64,000 bases of DNA from Gloeocapsa sp. PCC 7428 (GTDB lineage: Bacteria > Cyanobacteriota > Cyanobacteriia > Cyanobacteriales > Chroococcidiopsidaceae), in assembly GCF_000317555.1 (NCBI RefSeq), contig NC_019745.1, positions 3,410,001 through 3,474,000 on the forward strand. The letters run 5' to 3'. Below are positions 53,894 through 62,492 of the stretch, piece by piece. The notes beneath the pieces are model-generated. The model was not told where the DNA came from and did no database searches. It worked only from the letters and a program-made list of their open reading frames with translations. The position numbers were made by a program, and so were the translations under genes. The first letter of the stretch is position 1, and every line of letters begins with the position of its first letter.

Positions 53894-54463
53894 TCAAATT
53901 TTGTGGGTTAGGTGTAACTTATTTAGATAGTTTAAGCCCATAAAGATAGCAGATACAGTTCCAGCAACGTTGATTTCTCCAGTTGCTATTTTTTCCATGA
54001 CTTTGGAAACTGGAATGAGGATGACTTCTATTTCTTCTGTAGGATCTAATTTTTGTTGACCAGCTTTTGTAGCATCTTGTGCTAGAAATAAATAAATTTT
54101 GTTCGAGTCTTTTACCGGATTGTCGTAGAGAATTCCGAGTGGTATTGTTGTTTTGGTTATGTATCCGGTTTCTTCTCTTAATTCGCGTAAGGCTGCAACT
54201 TGAGGATCTTCTAGCTGAGCATCAAACGTTCCCGCAGGAAGTTCTAGTAAAATTTCACCTGCACCATGTCGATATTGACGCACAAATATAATTTCTTGAT
54301 TGCTAGTGATGGGTAAAATTAAAGCGACATCAAGTCGAATATTAATAAAATAGTCATCAATAATCTTTCCATTAGGTAACTCAATTTCATCTTGACGTAC
54401 TTTACACCATTGATTATTAACCACCATCCTAGAACTCAAAATTCTCCACTCTCTTAAATCCAT
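53894..54463 (-). CDS. Nudix hydrolase (ADP-ribose pyrophosphatase-like)
   Basis: Protein of 189 residues with the Nudix box after a Gly (GTFDAQLEDPQVAALRELRE, then ETGYITK; Gx5Ex7REUxEExGU). The N-terminal strand region and LPAGTFD resemble ADP-sugar pyrophosphatases. It releases AMP from ADP-ribose or similar sugars. Upstream sequence includes a tandem GAAGCAGAG repeat (about 53858-53884), located between it and the convergent nucleoside hydrolase. Confidence 0.88.
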   Translation of the reverse strand: MDLREWRILSSRMVVNNQWCKVRQDEIELPNGKIIDDYFINIRLDVALILPITSNQEIIFVRQYRHGAGEILLELPAGTFDAQLEDPQVAALRELREETGYITKTTIPLGILYDNPVKDSNKIYLFLAQDATKAGQQKLDPTEEIEVILIPVSKVMEKIATGEINVAGTVSAIFMGLNYLNKLHLTHKI

Positions 54464-54580
54464 AAAATACCAAAATTTAAAATAACAATCAGAACTGTAA
54501 CATATACATTAATACTAAATCCTCTCCAATTCCTACCTTTGTGTGCTTTGTGTCCTTTGTGGTTTGTAAAAAAATACCCC

Positions 54581-55627
54581 ATGCGAATCGAACTTGAAAC
54601 CTTCACCGTAAACAAACGCTTTCCCTTAACAATTAGTCGAGGAACAACAGCCCAAACAACAAACTTGTGGATTAAGCTAGAACACGATCGCATCGTTGGC
54701 TGGGGAGAAGCATCGCCATTTTCACTAGCAAACTCTCGACAATCCACAGAAACTCTCCAACAAGCATTACAGCAAATCATTCCCCAATTAGAAGCTTATA
54801 CCCCTTGGCAGCGCCAGCAAATTGAAACTCTACTTTATAACACTCAACTCCCGTCAGCAGCAAAAGCAGCGGTAGATATGGCGTTACACGACTGGTTTGG
54901 TAAGTGCGTAGGCTTACCCTTGTGGCAAATTTGGGGATTAGATTGCTCGCGCATTGTTCCTACCTCTGTCACAATTGGGATTAATTCACCCGCAGGCGCA
55001 CAAACGCGAGTGCGCGATTGGCTACAATTTGCCGACGTGCGCGTTATTAAAATTAAGCTAGGTAATCCCATAGGTATCACCGCCGATCGCGCTATGTTCT
55101 TAGCAGTAAAAGAAGCCGCAACGACACAAGATATCTTTGTAGACGCAAATGGTGGGTGGAATCTCGAAGATGCAGTAGAAATGTGCAATTGGTTAGCCGA
55201 TGCGGGTGTCAAATATGTTGAACAACCTTTAGCACAAGGTACAGAAGAACAACTAGCAGAATTAAAAAAGCGATCGCCGTTGCCTATTTTTGTAGATGAA
55301 AGCTGTCATACTAGCGCTGACATTCCGCAACTTGCACATTGCGTTGATGGCATTAACATCAAACTGATGAAAGCTGGAGGCTTAACCGAAGCAATTCGCA
55401 TGGTACATACCGCGCGCGCCTACGGATTGCAAATCATGTTTGGTTGCTATTCTGATAGTGCGCTAGCCAATACCGCAGCCGCACAACTTGCACCTTTAGC
55501 CGATTATTTAGATTTAGATAGCCACATGAATTTAATCGACGATCCGTTTAGCGGTGCAACACTCAACAAAGGGCGAGTTATCCCCAATCATAAACCAGGA
55601 TTAGGAGTAGAACGCAGTGCAGCTTGA
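54581..55627 (+). CDS. Enolase-superfamily epimerase (dipeptide epimerase / DgcA-like)
   Basis: Protein of 348 residues from the ATG at 54581. Capping domain with WIKLEHDRIVGWGEASPF; barrel with the acid-base Lys pair in VIKIKLGNP, metal ligands in VDANGGWN, EQPLAQ and VDESCH, and the second Lys in INIKLMKAGGL. This is the L-Ala-D/L-Glu epimerase group, which also includes DgcA. The 3' end overlaps the DUF1611 gene by 11 bp, an association described for DgcA/DgcN in D-glutamate breakdown. The alternative role is recycling of the murein dipeptide L-Ala-D-Glu. Confidence 0.88.
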   Translation: MRIELETFTVNKRFPLTISRGTTAQTTNLWIKLEHDRIVGWGEASPFSLANSRQSTETLQQALQQIIPQLEAYTPWQRQQIETLLYNTQLPSAAKAAVDMALHDWFGKCVGLPLWQIWGLDCSRIVPTSVTIGINSPAGAQTRVRDWLQFADVRVIKIKLGNPIGITADRAMFLAVKEAATTQDIFVDANGGWNLEDAVEMCNWLADAGVKYVEQPLAQGTEEQLAELKKRSPLPIFVDESCHTSADIPQLAHCVDGINIKLMKAGGLTEAIRMVHTARAYGLQIMFGCYSDSALANTAAAQLAPLADYLDLDSHMNLIDDPFSGATLNKGRVIPNHKPGLGVERSAA

Positions 55628-56666
55628 AGAGAATCAACGAATTGCAATTCTGCTACATGAAGGAATTCGCGGAAATGGTAACGGAAAAACAGGGTTAGCA
55701 CTTCTGCGCTACAGTGAATCTCCTGTCGTTGCTGTCATCGACAAAGATTGTGCCGGAGAATCCTTATGTGAATTAACCGGTATCGCTATAGATGTACCGA
55801 TCGTTGCATCGGTAGCTGATGCATTAAATTATACCCCAAATGTCCTGGCAATTGGTATTGCACCCTCTGGCGGCGTCTTACCGCAAGCATGGTTGCAGGA
55901 AATAAAATGCGCCATCACCGCCGGATTATCCATCGTCAACGGATTGCACACTCCACTTGCCACAATTCCAGAGTTGCGATCGCATCTGCGGAAAGGACAA
56001 ACAATCTGGGATGTGCGTCAAGAACCCCCCAATTTAACCATCGGGAGTGGTAAAGCGCGATCGCTTTCGTGTCGCCGCGTGTTAACTGTGGGGACAGATA
56101 TGGCTGTCGGTAAAATGTCTGCAAGTTTGGAACTCAACGCCGCCGCGAAAAAACAAGGATTGCGTTCGCAGTTCCTTGCCACAGGACAAGCAGGTATTAT
56201 GATTTCTGGTGATGGTATTCCCTTAGATGCAGTACGCGTCGATTTTGCGGCGGGTGCTGTCGAACAACTCGTTTTACGCTACGGTGCAGATAACGACATT
56301 CTATTTATTGAAGGACAAGGTTCGCTATTGCATCCTGGTTCAACGGCAACGTTACCCCTCCTTCGCGGCACGCAACCAACACACTTGATTTTAGTGCATC
56401 GTGCCGAACAAGCACACATCCGTAACCATCCCCACGTCCCGATTCCACCGTTATCAGAAGTTGTCAAACTCTACGAAAGCGTTGCTACTGCTGCTGGTGC
56501 GTTTGCACCCGTGAAAGTTGCGGGAATCGCACTCAATACTGCACATTTAGATCAATCCGCTGCCAAATCTGCGATCGCGCAAGTTCAAGACGATACAAAT
56601 CTCCCTTGCACAGATGTTGTCCGCTTTGGTGCAGAACCGCTCTTAAGTGCAATTTTGCAACAATAG
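55617..56666 (+). CDS. DUF1611 family protein (DgcN-like D-glutamate N-acetyltransferase)
   Basis: Protein of 349 residues starting at a GTG inside the end of the epimerase gene. The N-terminal Rossmann-like part (about 10-140) is followed by a P-loop domain: VGTDMAVGKMSASLEL, FLATGQAGIMISGDGIPLDA and ILFIEGQGSLLHPG. DgcN was described as acetylating D-glutamate, and the partner DgcA then racemises N-acetyl-D-glutamate. The overlap and order (epimerase first) support coupled action here; enzymatic specificity is inferred. Confidence 0.82.
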   Translation: MQLEENQRIAILLHEGIRGNGNGKTGLALLRYSESPVVAVIDKDCAGESLCELTGIAIDVPIVASVADALNYTPNVLAIGIAPSGGVLPQAWLQEIKCAITAGLSIVNGLHTPLATIPELRSHLRKGQTIWDVRQEPPNLTIGSGKARSLSCRRVLTVGTDMAVGKMSASLELNAAAKKQGLRSQFLATGQAGIMISGDGIPLDAVRVDFAAGAVEQLVLRYGADNDILFIEGQGSLLHPGSTATLPLLRGTQPTHLILVHRAEQAHIRNHPHVPIPPLSEVVKLYESVATAAGAFAPVKVAGIALNTAHLDQSAAKSAIAQVQDDTNLPCTDVVRFGAEPLLSAILQQ

Positions 56667-56767
56667 ATCATTTTTACTAGTGAAAGTTATAATAAAAAAA
56701 TGTATTAATTTTACATTATTTATAGTATAATTACTGAAATTGAGGAGAGTTCACAATCGACATAACT

Positions 56768-56792
56768 GTTTTCCCCTTGCCCAAGGGAAAAC
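56768..56792. terminator. Strong inverted repeat between the DUF1611 gene and a small minus-strand gene
   Basis: GTTTTCCCCTTG and CAAGGGAAAAC pair over 11 bp with one bulged base and a 2-nt loop. It lies 100 bp after one gene and 27 bp after the convergent small gene, where a bidirectional terminator would be expected; no long T-run follows. Confidence 0.4.
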
Positions 56793-56818
56793 TGATACGA
56801 AAAATTATCAAACTTAAG

Positions 56819-56992
56819 TTACATCGAGAAGACAGCATGATATTCTCTTTTTTTCATGTTCTTGAGAATCTCGATGACTAATTGACGCTGTTTTGGTGTG
56901 AGTTTTCTCAAACTATCTCCCCAAAGTTGTTCAATCGCTTTTTGGTGAGCATCATCATTATTGTTCGCGGAACTGTTTGTTGAGTCATTCAT
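56819..56992 (-). CDS. Small hypothetical protein
   Basis: Protein of 57 residues from the ATG at 56992 (a GTG 66 bp earlier is possible). An Asn/Ser-rich start (DSTNSSANNNDDAHQK) leads to a helical, basic C-terminal region (LWGDSLRKLTPKQRQLVIEI, then LKNMKKREY) resembling small cyanobacterial regulatory or RNA-binding proteins, but I do not recognise a family. Confidence 0.5.
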   Translation of the reverse strand: MNDSTNSSANNNDDAHQKAIEQLWGDSLRKLTPKQRQLVIEILKNMKKREYHAVFSM

Positions 56993-57181
56993 GCCAATCT
57001 CTTCTTGTCTGGAAGACGAACTGCAAAACCTGTGTTGATTGAGATACACTTTATGCACAACGACTGACTTAACTAAAAATCTCTACCTCAATCTAGAATA
57101 CGCAAAGAAACCAGAGTTTATCTGTACGGTTCCGAACATATAAAAAAACTCGCATAAAATAGCTTGAGCAAGCTAGCTGTT

Positions 57182-57889
57182 CTAAGAACCAAGCAATCGC
57201 TGATATTCTTTCTTAAGTACCTGATAACACTCACAAGCGGTTAATTCGAGTGCTTCTCGGTCGGTAATATTGATTTTGCCACGACTGTAACGAATCATTC
57301 CGGCTCGACTGAGCATACTTGCAGCAACGGTAACACCACTGCGGCGCGTTCCGAGCATTTGGGCTATAAATTCTTGCGTTAACGGTAATTCTTCTGATGC
57401 GACGCGATCGCTAACGGTGAGTAGCCAGCGTGAAAGCCTTTCCTCTAATGTATGCAACCGATTGCAAGCCGCAGATTGTCCCGCTTGCGTGTAGAGTGCT
57501 TGGGTGTAACGTAGCAGGAGTTTTTGTAACGCACCACCTCGGTAAAACTCTTCTTTGAGGATCTCTGCTTTCATTGTCAGCGCATCACCTGGAATCTGCA
57601 CCACCGTTTGATGAACTGCGGTATCATCTCCCCAGCAAACAGGAATACCCACCATACCTTCTTTCGCCACTATCCCAACTTCGATGATTGAACCATCTTG
57701 CATAATCGAGACGGCGGAAATCATAGCAGTTGTGGGAAAATAGACATCCAAAATGACTTCCCCTGCATTGTGCAGCACTCTTTGAAAAGGTAGCGAAACA
57801 GGTTCTAGATGGGGCGCAAGACGCTGAAAATCTTCACTTGGCAAAGCCGCAAGCAGCTTATTATCATGGTGATTCAAATTCTCGCACAT
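57182..57889 (-). CDS. Crp/Fnr family transcriptional regulator
   Basis: Protein of 235 residues. A cyclic-nucleotide-binding-type jelly roll is about 15-140 (VILDVYFPTTAMISAVSIMQ), lacking the usual cAMP-binding RExA motif. The C-terminal winged helix is about 165-225 (LTQEFIAQMLGTRRSGVTVA). This subgroup of Crp-like proteins is common in cyanobacteria and proteobacteria and its ligand is not known. Targets are not evident; a CTTGAGCAAG inverted repeat lies just after the stop. Confidence 0.9.
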   Translation of the reverse strand: MCENLNHHDNKLLAALPSEDFQRLAPHLEPVSLPFQRVLHNAGEVILDVYFPTTAMISAVSIMQDGSIIEVGIVAKEGMVGIPVCWGDDTAVHQTVVQIPGDALTMKAEILKEEFYRGGALQKLLLRYTQALYTQAGQSAACNRLHTLEERLSRWLLTVSDRVASEELPLTQEFIAQMLGTRRSGVTVAASMLSRAGMIRYSRGKINITDREALELTACECYQVLKKEYQRLLGS

Positions 57890-58616
57890 TTATGTCAGAA
57901 CTTCCTCAACTCTAAGTGATTTTTTTATACTTGACTAATAGATTCCGCAGTGCAAAGCGGAACTTTATCCCGACGTTAAAGGACAAATTCAGTCAACTCA
58001 AAAAATATTTTTACAAGGTTTTTACTATAAAAGCAGAAAAATGCTTCACCAGATTAATTCACAAGACCAAGGCATTGTATCTTAATCTTTTCTTTGTTTT
58101 TCTTATTAGAAAACCTTGTTATTTTTATAAGTTATTAAAATATATCAAACATACATAGAATAAGCTAAGTCATACATACTCTCTGCAAATTAGGCGCGTT
58201 TTAAATACTTAATTTTTATAAATTGTTCTTGAGTAAATACAATTTTAGCATCTTGCAAAGACGTATTGACAAAAAACTATAATCTGAACATAAAATTTTA
58301 TTTTTAAATAAAGAGACTTCGCTCAAATACTTATGAATAGAATACACGGTGTGTCATTTTTTATATATTAAATAGCACAATCATGGATTAATTTAAACGA
58401 ACACAAATCAAGCAAATTCAGTTAGTAACCAAAGATAAAAATAGTCAACACATTTGAGCAAAAGTCCCTTCGGTATAACAGTTGAACTCGCGCCTTACTT
58501 TTTACCTTTTCCTCTTAACCTGACTAATGCTACGAAGTCTAACAACTAGCAACTCATATCTAGAGAAAATTGCATAAACTGAGAATAAACTCAACCAGCA
58601 ATTGAGCTTTCCGCTT
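57890..58616. other. AT-rich intergenic region
   Basis: About 730 bp. An 80-codon frame (57916-58158) is AT-driven and shows no domain, so I do not call it. A 38-bp motif at 58505-58542 matches 23082-23119 at 30 of 38 bases. No RNA gene recognised. Confidence 0.5.
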
Positions 58617-60209
58617 ATGAAACCGATCTGGAACTCACTGTTGCTCAGCTTGAACGCAGTTCTATTTTCTACTGGAACGTCAATTGTTTTAGCTGAACCT
58701 GTAACAAACTCTAGTCCTAGTGCGATCGTTGTCCCTGTTGAGGGAGAAGCGATTCAACCCGAAGTGAGTGCAACACCCCAAAGCAAACAACCAGCATCTA
58801 CGCAAGAAATTGTAGATAAACTTAATGCTGCGGCAAAACTAAGTCCAGAAGAAATTGCGCGTCAGCAAAAATTGATCGAAGCTGATCGGTTGTATTTAGG
58901 AGGACAATTCGCCGCAGCTGAAAAACTCTATCGCGAAGTCAAAGCGCCATTTACGACAGGATCAGCCGATGTTGTGCAACGTCCACCTGCAATTGTCGAT
59001 CCTGCACAACTTCCACCCGCAGGTAAAGTTTATTGGCGCGAAGCTGAAGCAGCTTTTCAACACAAAGTTGCTTCCCGAATGATGGTACCGCTGCGGTTAT
59101 TAGTCGAGCAATACCCAGAGTTTATTCTTGGTCATCTGAGACTTGCTGAAGCATTACAAAAATTTGACCATCATAAAGAAGCGATCGCCGTCTTAGAACG
59201 CGCCGTCACGCTTTACCCAGAACAACCCGATTTAGTTAAAGCCAAAGTTACCGCACTCGCCCAATCCAAACAATGGATGGAAGCATCGCTAGCTGCGCGT
59301 CAATTTGCTTTACTCAGAAGTGCAAACGCACAACACACGAACGAATTTATCGAACTTGCGGATACTCACTTAGAACGGTATCAAAAGCACTTGCGTGCAG
59401 AATTAACCGGCAATACGATCGCTAATGTCCTAACGGGTGCCTTAGGCTACGCACTTACAGGTAATCTCTTAGGTCCCTTTTCAGCAGTGCAAACTACTGC
59501 AATGCTACTACGCGGCGAATCAGCGGTTGGGGAATCTGTCGCGAATCAAGCGCGAGAACAGCTAGAAATAGTCACCGATAAAGCAGTTGTTGATTATGTG
59601 AATGAAATAGGACAAAGACTCGCGCAAGTGGCTGGACGCAATGATTTTAAATACGAATTTTATGTAGTTTTAGATAAAGATTTAAACGCTTTCGCATTGC
59701 CAGGCGGTAAAGTATTTATCAATGCTGGAGCGATTACCAGTGCTCAATCCGAGGCAGAATTAGCAGGTTTATTAGCGCATGAATTAGCCCATACTGTTTT
59801 GTCGCATGGTTTTCAGTTAGTCGCTGAAGGGAATCTTGTTGCGAATGTCACGCAATTTTTCCCCTATGGCGGTACTGTTGCGAATTTAGTTTCCCTCAAT
59901 TACAGCCGTGAAATGGAACAGCAAGCTGACGTTTTAGGTACGCGACTTTTAGCGTCAACAGGCTACGCTGCGGATGGCTTGCGTAACTTGATGGTGACAC
60001 TGCAAAAAGAAGAAACAAAGACGCCCTTTACGTGGTTATCTTCACACCCAGCGACAAGCGATCGCATCCGCTATCTCGAATCAATCATTCAACGTCATGG
60101 TTACAACCGCTACGCTTATGAAGGAGTCGCCCGCCACAACGAAATCAAACAAAGGATAGAAAAATTGCTACAAGCGAAACAATCTGAACGGAAAAAGCAT
60201 CAACGGTAA
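58617..60209 (+). CDS. M48 family metallopeptidase with TPR region (BepA-like)
   Basis: Protein of 530 residues from the ATG at 58617; an in-frame TTG five codons earlier is not needed. Signal peptide (about 1-29, ending IVLAEP), a TPR-like helical part (about 75-235; FILGHLRLAEALQKFDHHKE), then the M48 domain with the zinc motif HELAH (LLAHELAHTVLSHG) and the third ligand Glu in SREMEQQADVLGTR. It resembles periplasmic BepA/YfgC proteases that monitor outer-membrane protein assembly, though with the TPR part before the protease. Confidence 0.88.
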   Translation: MKPIWNSLLLSLNAVLFSTGTSIVLAEPVTNSSPSAIVVPVEGEAIQPEVSATPQSKQPASTQEIVDKLNAAAKLSPEEIARQQKLIEADRLYLGGQFAAAEKLYREVKAPFTTGSADVVQRPPAIVDPAQLPPAGKVYWREAEAAFQHKVASRMMVPLRLLVEQYPEFILGHLRLAEALQKFDHHKEAIAVLERAVTLYPEQPDLVKAKVTALAQSKQWMEASLAARQFALLRSANAQHTNEFIELADTHLERYQKHLRAELTGNTIANVLTGALGYALTGNLLGPFSAVQTTAMLLRGESAVGESVANQAREQLEIVTDKAVVDYVNEIGQRLAQVAGRNDFKYEFYVVLDKDLNAFALPGGKVFINAGAITSAQSEAELAGLLAHELAHTVLSHGFQLVAEGNLVANVTQFFPYGGTVANLVSLNYSREMEQQADVLGTRLLASTGYAADGLRNLMVTLQKEETKTPFTWLSSHPATSDRIRYLESIIQRHGYNRYAYEGVARHNEIKQRIEKLLQAKQSERKKHQR

Positions 60210-60306
60210 GTAAAGAGGGGTGAGGAGCGAGGTTGTTAAGAAAACTCTTCTGAATTCACAATTCAAAGCTCAAAACTAACCCCTACTTCAAATCGAGGAG
60301 TCGCTT

Positions 60307-61104
60307 ATGTCACCACAATTGCAATTTGCTTGGCGAGGTATTGGTTTGTCTGTCGGGGTAGCAACCGCGTTACTGGGTAATAGCGTTATGGCTGCGCCGC
60401 ACTATAACTGGATGGCGCAGGTGAATCCTACAGTACCACCTGTTGTTGTTGATACTGATCCACTACCACCCGTTCCAGGAACCACACCGCCGAATGGTTC
60501 AACAGTTCCTAGCGTTACAACGGCTACGCGGTTTACTTGTCAATTGAATAATGGTCAGTATACCGTTATGTATCAGCCGGAAAGTCAACCAAACCGCTTC
60601 TTTGCTTGGGCGACTCCCACAGCATTAGGTGGCGGTTGGAGCGAACAACGGCGTTGTGAAGAAATTAGCCGTCGCTTAGAGTCCTATCGTCCTGATGGTT
60701 TATTAGAACTGACAACAGGCGTAGAAAATAATTACAATACAGTCTGCGTTGTTACGCAACGAGTTCCCTCGTGTCGAATTGTCTTTACCGTACCTCCTGG
60801 ACAAGACCCCATCTTAACGCGCGATCGCGTCTTTGAAAACTTGACGATCGCCGATAGCGGTCAACAGACAACAGGCGTCTACACTTATACTAATCGTGGA
60901 AACGAACTCGATCGACTATTTAACTTAGGACGTTCAGTTGTTGGTGGTAACAATCGCCGTTCGGCACGCAGCATAGACTTAAGACCTTTCCTCGATCGCG
61001 CTGATGGAGGTAATGCTTCTCGCCTCAGCGGTGGCGTTCCCGCCCGCAGTAATACACGATCGCAACCAAGTAATTCTGGAAGGCTTAATCCTAGCAGGTT
61101 TTAG
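60307..61104 (+). CDS. COP23-domain protein
   Basis: Protein of 265 residues with a signal peptide (cleavage near VMAAP, residue 31), a proline-rich linker (PVVVDTDPLPPVPGTTPP) and a COP23 domain (about 75-200; RFTCQLNNGQYTVMYQPESQ, WSEQRRCEEISRRLESYRPD, CVVTQRVPSCRIVFTVPPGQ). The C-terminal tail is low-complexity and rich in Arg, Ser and Asn. COP23 was named for a circadian-oscillating membrane protein of Cyanothece; function is unknown. Confidence 0.85.
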   Translation: MSPQLQFAWRGIGLSVGVATALLGNSVMAAPHYNWMAQVNPTVPPVVVDTDPLPPVPGTTPPNGSTVPSVTTATRFTCQLNNGQYTVMYQPESQPNRFFAWATPTALGGGWSEQRRCEEISRRLESYRPDGLLELTTGVENNYNTVCVVTQRVPSCRIVFTVPPGQDPILTRDRVFENLTIADSGQQTTGVYTYTNRGNELDRLFNLGRSVVGGNNRRSARSIDLRPFLDRADGGNASRLSGGVPARSNTRSQPSNSGRLNPSRF

Positions 61105-61153
61105 CTGCTAAAGTAGAGCTAATTGCCAATAGAAGAATCGCCAAGAGCTAAAC

Positions 61154-61651
61154 ATGGTTAATCGCGATCGCATTCAGCCAGGTCCTGGACAAGAATCAGT
61201 ATGGGATTATCCCCGACCGCCGCGTTTAGAGGATACCGACAAGCATATTCAAGTAATTTTTAATGAAATTGCGATCGCTGATACCCATCACGCCAAACGA
61301 GTACTAGAAACAAGTCATCCACCGGTTTATTACATTCCGCCTAGTGACATCAAAATGGAGTACCTCATCCGTACTCCGCAATCCAGCTTCTGCGAATGGA
61401 AAGGAGTTGCAGGATATTACACCGTTGCGGTAGGAGACAAGCAAGTTCCAAACGCAGCGTGGTTTTATCCCAACCCTACTCCTACTTTTGCTGAAATTAA
61501 AGACTATGTAGCTTTCTATCCACACTTAATGGATGCTTGCTACGTTAACAGCGAACAAGTCCAACCCCAACCAGGAAACTTCTACGGCGGTTGGATTACT
61601 AGTGATATTGTAGGTCCATTCAAAGGTAGTCCTGGAACCTGGGGATGGTAG
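61154..61651 (+). CDS. DUF427 domain protein
   Basis: Protein of 165 residues. DUF427 marks: VWDYPRPPRLEDTDKHIQVI, NEIAIADTHHAKRVLETSHP, PVYYIPPSDIKMEYL, SSFCEWKGVAGYYTV and ACYVNSEQVQPQPGNFYGGW. Small family of unknown role, frequent in cyanobacteria. Complete, with no frameshift seen. Confidence 0.88.
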   Translation: MVNRDRIQPGPGQESVWDYPRPPRLEDTDKHIQVIFNEIAIADTHHAKRVLETSHPPVYYIPPSDIKMEYLIRTPQSSFCEWKGVAGYYTVAVGDKQVPNAAWFYPNPTPTFAEIKDYVAFYPHLMDACYVNSEQVQPQPGNFYGGWITSDIVGPFKGSPGTWGW

Positions 61652-61718
61652 TTTGATGAACTGCTGTATTTACTAAGATTTAGGATTTCTACTTCTATAA
61701 AAACACAGCGTACTTTTC

Positions 61719-61748
61719 TATAATATGTACAGCAAGAGTGTACATATT
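61719..61748. promoter_or_regulatory. YefM-type operator and promoter
   Basis: TATAAT (61719-61724) overlaps a perfect 9-bp inverted repeat (AATATGTAC, 9-nt spacer, GTACATATT). It contains two TGTACA hexamers (61726-61731, 61739-61744), the core described for YefM-YoeB operators. It ends 12 bp before the antitoxin start, so autoregulation is very likely. Confidence 0.65.
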
Positions 61749-61759
61749 CCAAATTGGAT

Positions 61760-62062
61760 ATGCAGACTACATACACGAAAGCTCGTGAAAACTTAGCTTC
61801 TCTTTTAGATAAAGTTGTCGATGACCGAGAAATTGTTGCGATCGAGCGTCGTCATAAGCCAAACGTAGCGCTAGTTGCAGAAGATGAACTCGCAAGTCTT
61901 CAACAGACAGCTTACCTCCTGAGAAGCCCTAAAAATGCCGCACGTCTTTTGAGTGCTTTAGAGTGGTCACAATCAAGGGATGAGAAAAATTTAGAGTCAG
62001 TCTCCGTGGATGAAGCGATCGCTGCATTAAAGCAGGAGATAGGAGGCGAAGAAAAAAGTTGA
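61760..62062 (+). CDS. YefM/Phd-family antitoxin
   Basis: Protein of 100 residues from the ATG at 61760 (a TTG 6 bp earlier is the longest frame). The Phd/YefM N-terminal DNA-binding part is clear (TTYTKARENLASLLDKVVDD, then IERRHKPNVALVAEDELASL), and the C-terminal half is the acidic, flexible toxin-neutralising part. The operator at 61719-61748 and the downstream YoeB-like frame complete the module. AGGAGG near its 3' end would serve a downstream start. Confidence 0.88.
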   Translation: MQTTYTKARENLASLLDKVVDDREIVAIERRHKPNVALVAEDELASLQQTAYLLRSPKNAARLLSALEWSQSRDEKNLESVSVDEAIAALKQEIGGEEKS

Positions 62063-62345
62063 GCCTTCCTTAATACCACCATCAGTAGTACACTTTCCTG
62101 ACTTTAGTCCTCAATTCAAAGAAGATTTAGGTTGGTGGTACAAAACTGAACCTCGCAAAGTAGACAAAATTTTTGACTTAGTTACAGACACAATGAAGCA
62201 TCCCTTTGAGGGGATAGGTAAGCCTGAAAAACTTAAGTACATAGATTCTGATACTTGGTCGCGCCGTATAGACTGGGAGCATCGACTCATCTATAGAGTC
62301 AGACAAGACCGAGTAGACTTTTTGCAAGCGCGTTATCACTATTAA
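62043..62345 (+). CDS. YoeB-like toxin reading frame without a standard start codon
   Basis: The frame is open for 100 codons and matches Txe/YoeB toxins: FPDFSPQFKEDLGWWYKTEP, MKHPFEGIGKPEKLKY, TWSRRIDWEHRLIYRV and the terminal ARYHY with the catalytic Arg and C-terminal His-Tyr. An AGGAGG ribosome site (62041-62046) is present. Yet there is no ATG, GTG or TTG in frame before the middle of the domain; the frame overlaps the antitoxin end in +1. It may use a rare start, need frameshifting, or be a silenced toxin. Boundaries given are those of the open frame. Confidence 0.6.
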   Translation, partial: EAKKKVEPSLIPPSVVHFPDFSPQFKEDLGWWYKTEPRKVDKIFDLVTDTMKHPFEGIGKPEKLKYIDSDTWSRRIDWEHRLIYRVRQDRVDFLQARYHY

Positions 62346-62492
62346 TTAATCTACTTCATACCATTTCTCGCACATTCTGACGACACTACGCTCCTTTTTT
62401 AATGACGAATTACAAATTAGAACTATGAACAGTAGTCTGATCGCATTGCCTTGATTGATCTAAAATGCGGTTGATGAGTCCAAACTGAGCGC

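Noticed and set aside
57916-58158. 80-codon frame rich in Lys, Phe and Tyr
   Set aside because: Explained by AT-rich intergenic sequence; no ribosome site or recognisable domain.
62041-62065. Programmed -1 frameshift at the A-run between antitoxin and toxin
   Set aside because: The codon register does not fit an X XXY YYZ slippery site, and the needed shift is +1 (or -2), so it stays only as one of several explanations.
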